NCBI RefSeq assembly: GCF_900107455.1
Contig: NZ_FNQB01000001.1
Coordinates: 2,914,001 to 2,978,000 of the forward strand
Source of the DNA: Asanoa ishikariensis
GTDB lineage: Bacteria; Actinomycetota; Actinomycetes; Mycobacteriales; Micromonosporaceae
Direction: 5' to 3'
DNA: 64,000 nucleotides
Shown here one piece after another: positions 1-7,465 of this stretch. A model generated the notes under the pieces. It searched no databases and was not told the DNA's origin. It saw nothing but the letters and a program-made list of their open reading frames with translations. The translations under genes and the position numbers were made by a program. Within the stretch, counting starts at the first letter, position 1. Each line of letters begins with the position of its first letter.

Positions 1-1
1 T

Positions 2-316
2 GAGGACGGGCAGGCATGCGTTGCCGCGACGCAGGCGCCGGCGCTGCCGCCGGTGAAGCCGGCCAAACCCGCCCCGAAGCCTGCGCCGACCATCGAGGAC
101 GGAATTTGGACGGTGGGTGAGGACATCCCGGCAGGCACCTACAAGGTGACGGAGCCGATCTCCGGCTCGTGCTATTGGGCGATCTTGAAGTCGGGTACCA
201 ACGGATCGGACATCATCGAGAACGACCTGCCGTCGGGTGGTCTGCCACGGGTGACGATCAACAGAGGGCAGGACTTCAAGACCAACGGCTGCGGCACCTG
301 GAAGAAGGTCGGTTAG
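2..316 (+). CDS. C-terminal part of a probable secreted/lipoprotein-type hypothetical protein
   Basis: The reading frame is open to the left window edge, so the true start lies upstream; the GTG at 53 is probably internal. The visible part has a Pro/Ala/Lys-rich stretch (roughly codons 12-28) followed by a compact domain of about 70 residues beginning DGIWTVGEDIPAGTYKV and ending NGCGTWKKVG. This domain, with two Cys (SGSCYW and NGCGTW) that could form a disulfide, recurs as a C-terminal module of small exported actinobacterial proteins of unknown function. No enzymatic motif is visible. The gene is convergent with the epoxide hydrolase, 17 bp away. Export is inferred from the family type; no signal peptide can be seen because the N-terminus is missing. 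Confidence 0.6.
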   Translation, partial: EDGQACVAATQAPALPPVKPAKPAPKPAPTIEDGIWTVGEDIPAGTYKVTEPISGSCYWAILKSGTNGSDIIENDLPSGGLPRVTINRGQDFKTNGCGTWKKVG

Positions 317-333
317 CCGCTTAGCCCGCCCCG

Positions 334-1413
334 TCAGAGCCAGGCTTTCAGCTCTTCGACGAACAGGGCCGGCTGTTCCCAGGCGCCGAAGTGGCCGCCG
401 CGGGGTGGTTCGCCCCAGTGGACGATGTTCGGGAAGCGGCGTTCGGCCCAGCGGCGGGACGGGCGCGGCACCTCCTTCGGGAAGACGGTGCAGGCGGTCG
501 GGACGCGTACCGTGTCGGTGGTTTCGGTGGTGAACCACCGTGAGACCTCGGCGATGCTCTCCCGGTAGAGGCGGGCCGAGGAGGCGGCGGTGCCGGTCAG
601 CCAGTACAGCGTGATGTTGTCGAGGATCTGGTCGTCGGTGAGCACCGCGGACAGGTCGCCGTCGTGGTCGGACCAGGTCCAGATCTTCTCGACGATCCAG
701 GCACAGAGGCCGGCGGGGGAGTCCACGAGGGAGTAGCCGAGGGTTTGCGGTCGGGTGGCGTGCACCATGGAGTAGCCGTCGCCTTCCCGTTTTCGCAGGT
801 CCTCGAGTGCTTTCGCCTCGGCGGGCGTCAAATCCGTGCGGATCGGAGCCACCAGCGGGGGTACGAGGTGGATGCCGAGCAGGCGGTCCGGCGCTTGCAT
901 CGCCAGGCTGGTCGAGATGCTGGTGCCCCAGTCGCTTCCCGCCGCGATGAACCGGGGGTAGCCGAGCGCGGTCATCAGGTCCGCCCAGGCCCGCGCGATC
1001 CGGTGGATGCCCCAGCCCTGCTCCGTGGGCGTGCCGCTGAAGCCGTATCCGGGCAGCGACGGCACCACCACGTCGAAGCCGGCTGCGGTCAAGGGCTCGA
1101 GCACGGCCTCGTACTCGAAGAATGATCCTGGCCAGCCGTGGGTGAGCAGCAGTGGCAGTCCGCCGCCCTTGTGCACGTGCAGCGCGTGGATGTCGAGGCG
1201 GTCGACGGTGATCTTGACCTGCGGGATCTGGTTGATCCGGTCCTCGGTCGCGCGCCAGTCGTAGCCATCCGCCCAGTAGGCGGTCAGGTCTCGCAGGTGG
1301 GCCAGGGGAACGCCCTGGGCCCAGGCGTCTTCGTCCGGCGGGGCCGGCTCCGGCCATCGGGTGGCGCGGAGCCGGCGGCGCAGGTCGTCGAGAGCTGCCT
1401 GGGATTGGCGCAC
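334..1413 (-). CDS. epoxide hydrolase, alpha/beta-hydrolase fold with N-terminal EHN domain
   Basis: The protein has 359 residues. The N-terminal EHN-type lid (about residues 5-70, AALDDLRRRLRATRWPE) precedes an alpha/beta-hydrolase core with the oxyanion-hole motif HGWPGS (92-97), the nucleophile-elbow Asp in GSDWGTS (Asp161) and the C-terminal catalytic His in GGHFGAW (about His341). An Asp nucleophile rather than Ser is the mark of epoxide hydrolases, which open epoxides to vicinal diols through an alkyl-enzyme ester. The start is a GTG directly abutting the stop of the upstream gene at 1414 (TGA|GTG). An in-frame stop just before it rules out a longer start, so the lid is slightly short at its N-terminus. 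It is probably co-transcribed with the isomerase-like gene. The substrate is unknown. Confidence 0.85.
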   Translation of the reverse strand: MRQSQAALDDLRRRLRATRWPEPAPPDEDAWAQGVPLAHLRDLTAYWADGYDWRATEDRINQIPQVKITVDRLDIHALHVHKGGGLPLLLTHGWPGSFFEYEAVLEPLTAAGFDVVVPSLPGYGFSGTPTEQGWGIHRIARAWADLMTALGYPRFIAAGSDWGTSISTSLAMQAPDRLLGIHLVPPLVAPIRTDLTPAEAKALEDLRKREGDGYSMVHATRPQTLGYSLVDSPAGLCAWIVEKIWTWSDHDGDLSAVLTDDQILDNITLYWLTGTAASSARLYRESIAEVSRWFTTETTDTVRVPTACTVFPKEVPRPSRRWAERRFPNIVHWGEPPRGGHFGAWEQPALFVEELKAWL

Positions 1414-2205
1414 TCAGAAGCCGGGGAACACCCGGCGCAGGTCGTCGAGGCTCAGGGGGCCGTCGAGCTTGACCGACGCCGGCGTGAACTCGGGCTTGAG
1501 TCGGCCGGTGACCAGCCGCAGCCAGGTCTCCGCGGGCAGGCGCAGGGTGCCGTCGGGGTCGGCCGGTGCCGCGGCGAGCGCGATCTCCGGGCCGAGAGTG
1601 AGCCCGAACGTCTCGGGTACGTCGGTGATCTCGACCGCCAGCGTCGCGGTCTTGCCGTCGAGCTGCTCCGGCTTGGCGAGCCAGCCGAACATGTGCGCGG
1701 CCTGGCCGAGCAGCAGCGACGCGGCGGCGGCGTCGACCGTGGCCGCGGTCTCGAAGGCGACCGCGACGTCCCAGGCGTGCAGCGCGAACTCGTTCAACCG
1801 CATGGTCCCCGCCGCGGCGACGTCGACCGGTGCCGGCATCCAGGCGTACGTGATCCGGACCGACTCGCGCTCCTCGGCGTCGAGCGCCTCGAAGCGCCTG
1901 ACCAGCGCCTCGTTGGCGGTGACGACCCAGTCGGCACGCTCCTGCCGGGTCGCGTTGTCCCACTTGGCCCAGACGCCCTTGTTGAAATCGCCGTCCGGCG
2001 GGGTGCTGCCGGCGATGCCGGACTCGAGAATCGCCAGGTTGATCTCCGCACCGCTGCCCAGGTGGCTGAGCACCTGGGAGACGTCCCAGTCGCTGGCGCC
2101 GGAGGGCTTGGCGAGGTCGTCTGCGGTGAAAGCGGCGACCTTGGCGGTGAGGTCGTCGTGGCCGGCACGTAGCACCGCGATGACGCGGTCGGCTTGGGAT
2201 GCCAT
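1414..2205 (-). CDS. maleylpyruvate isomerase family (DinB-like) mycothiol-dependent enzyme
   Basis: The protein has 263 residues. The N-terminal four-helix DinB-like fold begins ADRVIAVLRAGHDDL and carries the metal-binding-type His in LSHLGSGAE (around residue 48). A second conserved His lies in EFALHAWDVA. The C-terminal part (about 190-263, ending LDDLRRVFPGF) matches the sterol-carrier-like C-domain of this family. Members use a divalent metal and often mycothiol, the actinobacterial thiol, for isomerisation or conjugation. The reaction here cannot be assigned. The gene is upstream of the epoxide hydrolase with no gap, so a joint role in detoxifying epoxides or electrophiles is a reasonable inference. 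It is divergent from the VOC gene at 2323. Confidence 0.8.
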   Translation of the reverse strand: MASQADRVIAVLRAGHDDLTAKVAAFTADDLAKPSGASDWDVSQVLSHLGSGAEINLAILESGIAGSTPPDGDFNKGVWAKWDNATRQERADWVVTANEALVRRFEALDAEERESVRITYAWMPAPVDVAAAGTMRLNEFALHAWDVAVAFETAATVDAAAASLLLGQAAHMFGWLAKPEQLDGKTATLAVEITDVPETFGLTLGPEIALAAAPADPDGTLRLPAETWLRLVTGRLKPEFTPASVKLDGPLSLDDLRRVFPGF

Positions 2206-2322
2206 CGAAGGTTTGCTCCAAACGCGAGGGGGTTCGCACCGAGACTATGCCGCTTCGCTTCGGCGGAAACTGTCAGAGGTCGCCGATAGCGTTTGTCGCG
2301 ACACCGATGAGAGGGGCACGGA

Positions 2323-2721
2323 ATGCTTCGGGGATTCGCGACGATCAACTACTGGACCGACGACCTGGCCGCGGCCAGCGCCTGGTACGCGAAGGTGCTC
2401 GGCGTCGAGCCTTACTTCGAGGTGCCGGGCGGCTACATCGAGTTCCGCTTCGGCGACTACCAACAGGAGCTGGGCCTGGTCAACCGCGCATACGCGCCGG
2501 AGGGCACCTCGACCACGTCCGGTGGCGTGGTCACCTACTGGCACACCGACGACATCGAGGCCGAGGTGGCCCGACTGGTCGAGCTCGGAGCGACCCTCCG
2601 TGAGGCACCCCGCGACCGCGGCAAGGGCTTCATCACCGCCACGGTCACGGACCCCTTCGACAACATCCTGGGAATCATGTACAACCCCCACTACCGAGAC
2701 GTCCTAGCCGAGCGCGACTGA
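2323..2721 (+). CDS. VOC-family (glyoxalase/bleomycin-resistance-like) protein
   Basis: This is a single vicinal-oxygen-chelate module pair of 132 residues. The opening GFATINYWTDDLAAASAWYA and the closing FITATVTDPFDNILGIMYNP show the two beta-alpha-beta-beta-beta halves. Candidate metal-site residues include His in VTYWHTDDIE and a Glu near the N-terminal half, but the set is incomplete by eye, so catalysis is not certain. Family members include glyoxalases, dioxygenases and drug-binding resistance proteins. It is divergent from the isomerase gene and convergent with the glycosyltransferase, 13 bp away. Its function is not assignable beyond family. Confidence 0.8.
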   Translation: MLRGFATINYWTDDLAAASAWYAKVLGVEPYFEVPGGYIEFRFGDYQQELGLVNRAYAPEGTSTTSGGVVTYWHTDDIEAEVARLVELGATLREAPRDRGKGFITATVTDPFDNILGIMYNPHYRDVLAERD

Positions 2722-2734
2722 TCAGGGCCGAGGG

Positions 2735-3832
2735 TCAGGCGAACTTGGCGAAGACCGTGGCCGCGATCTCGGTCGGTGCGGGCATTGCCGCGATCTCCGT
2801 GGCCACCTCGGCCGAGGCGGCGCGCAGCGACGGGTCCTCGACCAGGCGGCGCACGGCATCGGCGTCGATCCGCTTCATCGGCACCGCGAGGCCGGCGCCT
2901 CGGGCAGCGACCAGGTGGGCGTTGTGCGCCCGGTCGCCGGGGCCGGGGGTGACGAGCTGGGGCACGCCGGCGGCCAACGCGGCGAAGATGGTGCCGGCGC
3001 CGCCGTGGTGCACGATCGCGCTGGCCGTCTCCAGGGCCTCCGGGAGCGGGGCCCAGCCGATCGCGCGGACGTTGGGCGGCAGGGTCCGGCCGGCCAGCCG
3101 GTCCGCGGCGCGGATCAGCACGAACTCGGCGTCGACGGACGGCGCGAGTCGGACGATCCGGTCCAGCACCGCGGTCGAGCCCGGGCCGACGATGGTGCTG
3201 TGGCTCACCAGGATCCGGGGACGGCTCGCTGGTTCGCGCAGGGACGACGGGAGGGTGGCGCCGCCGCCGTACCCGACCGGTCGCATGGGCTGCCCGCTGG
3301 CGCCGGGCACCAAGCTGTCGGGGCTGATCCGAAGCACCGCGCCGCTGGCCGGCACGTCGATCCGTGGCCGCATCTTCGCGGTGGTCACCGTCAGGAGCAG
3401 CGCGTCGTCGAAGAGCGTGTTGCCGTGCAGCACCGTGGGCACGTCGTGCCGCGCGGCGGCCACCGCGCCGGCGCCGGCCAGGGGTTCGTGGACGACCACG
3501 TCCGGGCGCCAGCGGCCGACCAGTTCGGTGGTCGCGCCGAGGAAGCGGTCGTTGACCGCGCCGAAGATGTGCCCGACGGCGTCCGTGCCGGCCCGGCCCG
3601 CGAGCTCGCGCACCAACAACCTCGGGCGGCTCAGCATGGTGCCGAGGGCGATCCGGCCGAAGTTGAACGGGCCGACCACGTCCTCCACCGGGAAACCGGC
3701 CGGTGGCCGGGCCGCGGCATCGCCACCGGAGGCGACGAGCACGTCGTTCCCCGCGGCACGCAGCGCCTCGGCGAGCGGGATCATCGGATAGAGGTGGCCG
3801 ATCAGCGGGGCTGCGACGAACAGGATCCGCAC
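2735..3832 (-). CDS. GT1-type glycosyltransferase (glycopeptide/macrolide GT-like)
   Basis: This is a 365-residue GT-B-fold protein starting with GTG. The N-terminal acceptor-domain signature is FVAAPLIGHLYPMIPLAEAL. The C-terminal nucleotide-sugar-binding half carries VRAIGWAPLPEAL followed by HHGGAGT (about residues 280-290), the UDP/TDP-sugar phosphate-binding motif of family 1 transferases, and GDRAHNAHLVAARGAG. Such enzymes transfer a sugar from a nucleotide sugar onto a small-molecule acceptor, in antibiotic biosynthesis or in self-resistance by macrolide glycosylation. No biosynthetic cluster surrounds it, so a detoxifying or tailoring role is only a guess. It is somewhat shorter than the usual 390-420 residues. 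Confidence 0.8.
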   Translation of the reverse strand: MRILFVAAPLIGHLYPMIPLAEALRAAGNDVLVASGGDAAARPPAGFPVEDVVGPFNFGRIALGTMLSRPRLLVRELAGRAGTDAVGHIFGAVNDRFLGATTELVGRWRPDVVVHEPLAGAGAVAAARHDVPTVLHGNTLFDDALLLTVTTAKMRPRIDVPASGAVLRISPDSLVPGASGQPMRPVGYGGGATLPSSLREPASRPRILVSHSTIVGPGSTAVLDRIVRLAPSVDAEFVLIRAADRLAGRTLPPNVRAIGWAPLPEALETASAIVHHGGAGTIFAALAAGVPQLVTPGPGDRAHNAHLVAARGAGLAVPMKRIDADAVRRLVEDPSLRAASAEVATEIAAMPAPTEIAATVFAKFA

Positions 3833-4106
3833 GGGTGGTCCTCATCTCTTCGGCCTTGCCGCGTCCAGAACCGACCCTAGCCCGCGATGTCACCGGCCGT
3901 TGGCGTCGGGCGCCGCACAGCGACGTAAGGGGTACGCCACCAGCGCGCCCGACCACCTCGGCGACGGCGACGCCGCACGCCGGCCTTCGACCGTCGCCCT
4001 GCCGGGCGACCGGCCGGTGAAGAGCAGCACCAGCGGCGGCCAATATCACCAGGCCAGCGGCGTACAGAGCCCAGTGACCCACGCCCCCGCTGGTAGGTTC
4101 AGGTTC

Positions 4107-4664
4107 ATGGCCAGGGTGATCTTCGGTATGACCGTGTCGGTCGACGGCTACGTCGAGGACGCCGACGGCAGCGCCGGTGCGCTCTATCCGGACCTGGCGG
4201 AGCTGCGGCCGACCCACTACATGACCGAGATGATCGACGAGACCGGTGCTGTCCTGATGGGGCGGCGGACGTTCGCGATGGGCGACCCCGACGGCTACGC
4301 CGGCACGTACGAGTTCCAGGTCCCGATCTTCGTCCTCACCCACGAGCCGCCAGCCAACCACCCGCGTGAGGGCGGCGGGCTGACCTTCACGTTCGTCACC
4401 GACGGCGTCGAGGCGGCGGTCGCGGCGGCCAAGACGGCGGCCGGTGAGCGCGACGTCACCGTCGTCGGCGGCGTCGACCTGGGCCACCAGCTACTCACCC
4501 GCGGCCTCGTCGACGAGCTTCGGCTCGACGTGATGCCGGTGTTCCTCGGCGGCGGGCGGCGGCTGTTCGAGCCCGACGCCGACCTGGCCGCGCTGGGCCT
4601 GCGTACGACCCGGGTGGTCGAGGTCGGCATGCGTACCTCCCTGCGGTTCTCGGTGTCCCGGTGA
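4107..4664 (+). CDS. dihydrofolate reductase / RibD C-terminal-like protein
   Basis: The ATG at 4107 gives 185 residues beginning MARVIFGMTVSVDGYVED, the standard N-terminus of this family; the frame runs further upstream but the extra residues are not family-like. Features are GAVLMGRRTFAMG (nucleotide-binding helix), VPIFVLTHEPP, VTVVGGVDLGHQLL and the final sheet strand LRLDVMPVFLGGGRRLF. The fold is that of DHFR and the RibD reductase domain, so NADPH-dependent reduction is plausible; most stand-alone actinobacterial members are uncharacterised. It overlaps the next gene by 4 bp (GTGA at 4661), so the genes from 4107 to about 6246 form one transcription unit. Confidence 0.8.
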   Translation: MARVIFGMTVSVDGYVEDADGSAGALYPDLAELRPTHYMTEMIDETGAVLMGRRTFAMGDPDGYAGTYEFQVPIFVLTHEPPANHPREGGGLTFTFVTDGVEAAVAAAKTAAGERDVTVVGGVDLGHQLLTRGLVDELRLDVMPVFLGGGRRLFEPDADLAALGLRTTRVVEVGMRTSLRFSVSR

Positions 4665-5389
4665 GACACGTCGCCTTCGACCGGCTGCACAACTTTCGCG
4701 ACGTCGGCGGGTACTCCACATCGGAGGGCCGCACCGTGCGCTGGGGCCGGCTCTACCGGTCCGACGGGCTGGGCAAGCTCGCCGGCGCCGACTGGGTGAA
4801 ATTCCAGACGCTGGGCGTACGCACCGTGATCGACCTGCGCCACCCGGAGGAGGTCGCCCGCCGTGGCCGGGTGCCCGGGTACGACGGGCTCGCCTACTAC
4901 AACCTCTCCATCGAGCACCGCCCGTGCCGGCAGGCGACCGTCGCGCCCGAGGTCGAGCCCGTCCGGTTCCTCGCCGACCGCAACGCCGAGGTGCTGGCCG
5001 ACGGCGTCGTCGAGATCGGGCAGGCGTTGGACGTGATCGCCGCCGCCGGGAGCGCCCCTGTGGTCATCCACTGCGCGGCCGGCAAGGACCGCACCGGGCT
5101 GCTCGCCGCGCTCGTGCTCAGCCTGGTCGGCGTCGGCGACGACGACATCATCGCCGACTACGCGCTGACCGAGCTCGCGGCCGCGAAGTTCATCAAAGAC
5201 TGGGAGGCCAACCCGGCCAACCCGGCGATCACCTGGCCCGGCTACGGCCTGGCGCCCGCCGACGCGATGCGGCTGACGCTGAAGGAGCTGGCGGCGGCCT
5301 ACGGATCGGTGCACGACTATGCCCGCGAGCACCTCGGCGTCGACGACGCCCTGCTGGCCGGCCTGAGGGCGACACTGCTCGACCCGTAG
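4661..5389 (+). CDS. tyrosine/phosphoinositide-type protein phosphatase (IphP-like)
   Basis: The protein has 242 residues, and its GTG start overlaps the preceding stop. The phosphatase loop is VIHCAAGKDRTGLLAA, a perfect HCxxGKDRTG signature (nucleophile Cys near residue 131, Arg near 137). Upstream are NFRDVGGYST and LYRSDGLGKL, the N-terminal hallmarks of the IphP/PTP family, and VIDLRHPEEVARRG. These enzymes hydrolyse phosphotyrosine or phosphoinositides. The Lys and Asp inside the P-loop resemble lipid-phosphatase members, so the substrate could be a protein or a phosphorylated sugar or inositol. It lies between the DHFR-like gene and the sugar-phosphate-isomerase-like gene. Confidence 0.85.
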   Translation: MRHVAFDRLHNFRDVGGYSTSEGRTVRWGRLYRSDGLGKLAGADWVKFQTLGVRTVIDLRHPEEVARRGRVPGYDGLAYYNLSIEHRPCRQATVAPEVEPVRFLADRNAEVLADGVVEIGQALDVIAAAGSAPVVIHCAAGKDRTGLLAALVLSLVGVGDDDIIADYALTELAAAKFIKDWEANPANPAITWPGYGLAPADAMRLTLKELAAAYGSVHDYAREHLGVDDALLAGLRATLLDP

Positions 5390-5399
5390 GGTGGGCGTC

Positions 5400-5822
5400 A
5401 TGCGGGTGGCGTACGGAGCGGACGACGCGAACGAGACCACACGTGCCGTCCAACAGGCCCTCGCCGACCGGGCCGTCGAGGTCGTCGACGTGACCGGCGA
5501 CCAGCAGTGGCCGGACATCGGCGCCGCGGTCGGCCAAGCGGTCGCCGGCGGAACCGCCGACCTCGGCGTGGTGCTGTGCTGGACTGGCACGGGCACGGCG
5601 ATCGCCGCCAACAAGGTCACCGGCGTACGGGCGGCGTTGGCCTGGGACCCCTGGATCGCCTCCGGCGCTCGCAAGTGGAACGACGCGAACGTGCTGGCGA
5701 TGAGCCTCAAGCGGCTCGCACCGGACGTCGCCGTCGAAGTGCTGGCCGCGTTCCTCGACACGCCCGGCCCCGACCCCGACGAGGCCGCCAACATCGCCCG
5801 GCTAGGTGCCCTGGATGACTGA
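5400..5822 (+). CDS. RpiB/LacAB-family sugar-phosphate isomerase-like protein
   Basis: The protein has 140 residues from the ATG at 5400, which has AGGGTGGG just upstream; a GTG at 5391 would add three residues. The core shows MRVAYGADDANE (phosphate-binding N-terminus), VLCWTGTGTAIAANKV (equivalent of the RpiB CGTGxGxxIAANK loop, with the catalytic-type Cys present) and GARKWNDANVLAMS (equivalent of the HNNANVL stretch). RpiB interconverts ribose and ribulose 5-phosphates; LacA/LacB act on galactose/tagatose 6-phosphates. The Trp in the catalytic loop and the loss of the usual His in KWNDAN suggest another aldose or ketose phosphate. It sits inside the overlapping operon with phosphatase and acetyltransferase genes. 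Confidence 0.75.
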   Translation: MRVAYGADDANETTRAVQQALADRAVEVVDVTGDQQWPDIGAAVGQAVAGGTADLGVVLCWTGTGTAIAANKVTGVRAALAWDPWIASGARKWNDANVLAMSLKRLAPDVAVEVLAAFLDTPGPDPDEAANIARLGALDD

Positions 5823-6246
5823 GCTGCGCCGGGCGACGCCCACAGACCTCGCCGCGATCCTGGCCGACCTGCCCGCGTACTGGGGCGACCGCGACGTCCG
5901 CCACCTCCACCACCCGATGTTCGTCCGCGAGTTCGGCGACACCGCGTTCGTGTCCGGCGACGTCGACGGCTACCTGTTCGGCTTCGTCGCACCGGCACAC
6001 GTCGGCTACATCCACGCGGTCGCGGTGCACGAGCGCAGCCGCGGCAGCGGCCTCGGGCGCCACCTGCACGCCGCGTTCGCCGCCGCCGCCCGAGCCCGAG
6101 GCGCCACCCGCCTCAAAGCGATCACCGGCGCGGCCAACGCCGACTCGATCGGCTTCCACGAACGCATCGGCTTCACCGCCTGCCTCATCCCCGACTACAG
6201 CGGCCCCGGCCAAGACAGGGTTGTCCTCACCCGCGACCTGCTCTAA
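5815..6246 (+). CDS. GNAT-family N-acetyltransferase
   Basis: The ATG at 5815 gives 143 residues and overlaps the previous stop by 8 bp; a GTG at 5806 is the alternative. The acetyl-CoA-binding motif A is clear: VGYIHAVAVHERSRGSGLGRHLHAAF (about residues 64-90), containing the R/Q-x-x-G-x-G/A turn as RGSGLG. This is followed by motif B in ADSIGFHERIGFTAC. GNAT enzymes acetylate amines of proteins, antibiotics or metabolites; the acceptor is not predictable. It is the last gene of the run starting at 4107. Confidence 0.8.
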   Translation: MTELRRATPTDLAAILADLPAYWGDRDVRHLHHPMFVREFGDTAFVSGDVDGYLFGFVAPAHVGYIHAVAVHERSRGSGLGRHLHAAFAAAARARGATRLKAITGAANADSIGFHERIGFTACLIPDYSGPGQDRVVLTRDLL

Positions 6247-6714
6247 ACCGAAACGGGCTCCGAACAGACCGAAGCGGTCCCGGGTCCGTCGGGGGCGCGA
6301 CCGTCGCTCCCGCCGGGGACCGCTCCGCTTCGCTCCGCTGCCAGGCCCGCCGTGGGCGCGGCCAGCGAAAAGACCAAGGACCAGCGGGACGCAGAAGCAC
6401 ACCGGACGTCATCAGGCGGAAGTTCTCCTGCGTCGCGTATGTGCCGGCGAAGCCCTCCCGGCCTCCGCCGCCCCGTCCGGGCCGTCTTCAGGTGCGGCGG
6501 CCCATCGCGCTGGCGATCTCCCGGTCGGCGGGCAGACCGGCTTCAGGTGGGGCGGCCCATCGCGTGGGCGATCTCCCTGTCGGCGCGCCGACCGGCAATC
6601 TGCGGTGGCAACTGCCGCGCAGGCGGGCCGCAGAGGGACGCCATCCGCGTGCCGAGGTCAGCCATGCGATAAACCTGGCGACGTCGCCGATCGTCCCCGG
6701 GATACTGGGCGCTC
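6247..6714 (+). other. 468-bp intergenic region without a supportable gene
   Basis: No reading frame here looks like a protein: the long frames are low-complexity Arg/Pro/Ala translations without starts or recognisable motifs. The notable content is the tandem 55-bp duplication at 6486-6595. The final 30 bases lead into the ATG at 6715 and presumably hold the promoter of the kinase gene, with a GATACT near 6700 as a weak -10 candidate. Confidence 0.5.
6486..6595. repeat. two tandem copies of a 55-bp unit
   Basis: The stretch 6486-6540 and the stretch 6541-6595 both begin CTTCAGGTG and end GACCGG. By eye they differ at about 6 of 55 positions. The copies are directly abutting. The unit length is not a multiple of three, so a coding origin is unlikely. 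The start of a further copy is not evident. Confidence 0.85.
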
Positions 6715-7461
6715 ATGGATGAGGTCGAAGTCGTCGTCGCCCATTACGAGCGTGCGACTCTGCGCGTCGGTGACGTGTTCCTGAAAGTGGACACCGATCA
6801 GGCGCGCATCGACGTCGAGGTCGAGGCGATGTCCCTCGTGCCGGTACCGACTCCAAAGATCCTGTGGCGCAAGCCCCCGGTGCTCGCGATCGCCGCCGTC
6901 CCGGGGACGACGCTCGGCCGCCTCCGCGGGCCGTCGACCGGGTCGCCGGCGGCGTGGGCCGCGGCAGGCGCCGCCATCCGGAAGCTCCACGAGGCGCCCC
7001 TGCCGCCCATGCCGGGCAGGGCCGGCCGGAGCATCGCCGCGCTGGTGGCCGAACTCGACGACGAGTGCGAGTCGCTCGTAAAGAACGGTGTCCTGCCCGC
7101 TGACCTGGTCACCCGCAATCGCCAGGTCGCCGAGGGCGCGCTGCGGCCGTGGACTCCGGCGTTCACGCACGGCGACCTGCAGATCGCGCACGTCTTCCTC
7201 GACGGCGACAAGGTCACCGGCATCATCGACTGGTCCGAGGCGGGCCAGGGTGACGCCCTGTACGACCTCGCCACCTTCACGCTCGGACACGAGGAGCACC
7301 TCGACGACGTACTCGCGGGCTATGGCACCGACGTCGACCTCGACGTCATCCACGCGTGGTCGTCGTTGCGAAGCCTGCTGGCAGTGCGCTCACTGATCGA
7401 CCACGGCTTCGACCCCTTCACGCCGGGCTGCGAGGTCGACGTGCTGAGATCCCGGATGTAG
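6715..7461 (+). CDS. APH-like phosphotransferase (aminoglycoside/choline-kinase fold)
   Basis: The protein has 248 residues. The catalytic loop is FTHGDLQIAHVFLDGDK (HGDxQ in place of HGDxxxxN; the usual Asn after HGD is occupied by His-Val) and the metal-binding segment is GIIDWSEAGQGDALYDLA (DxxxxxxxD type). The N-terminal ATP-binding lobe carries VGDVFLKVDTDQARIDVEVEAMSL with the conserved Lys and Glu. Family members phosphorylate aminoglycosides, macrolides, choline or sugars; without close similarity to a known resistance enzyme, the substrate is open. It is convergent with ptsI, 4 bp apart. Confidence 0.8.
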   Translation: MDEVEVVVAHYERATLRVGDVFLKVDTDQARIDVEVEAMSLVPVPTPKILWRKPPVLAIAAVPGTTLGRLRGPSTGSPAAWAAAGAAIRKLHEAPLPPMPGRAGRSIAALVAELDDECESLVKNGVLPADLVTRNRQVAEGALRPWTPAFTHGDLQIAHVFLDGDKVTGIIDWSEAGQGDALYDLATFTLGHEEHLDDVLAGYGTDVDLDVIHAWSSLRSLLAVRSLIDHGFDPFTPGCEVDVLRSRM

Positions 7462-7465
7462 CAGT

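Noticed and set aside
1138-2172. Large plus-strand frames opposite the epoxide hydrolase and isomerase genes
   Set aside because: They are antisense shadows typical of high-G+C codon bias, with no recognisable motifs, while the minus-strand proteins are clear family members.
6715-7461. Aminoglycoside-resistance gene assignment
   Set aside because: Only the general APH fold is visible and the HGD loop is non-standard, so a specific drug cannot be named.
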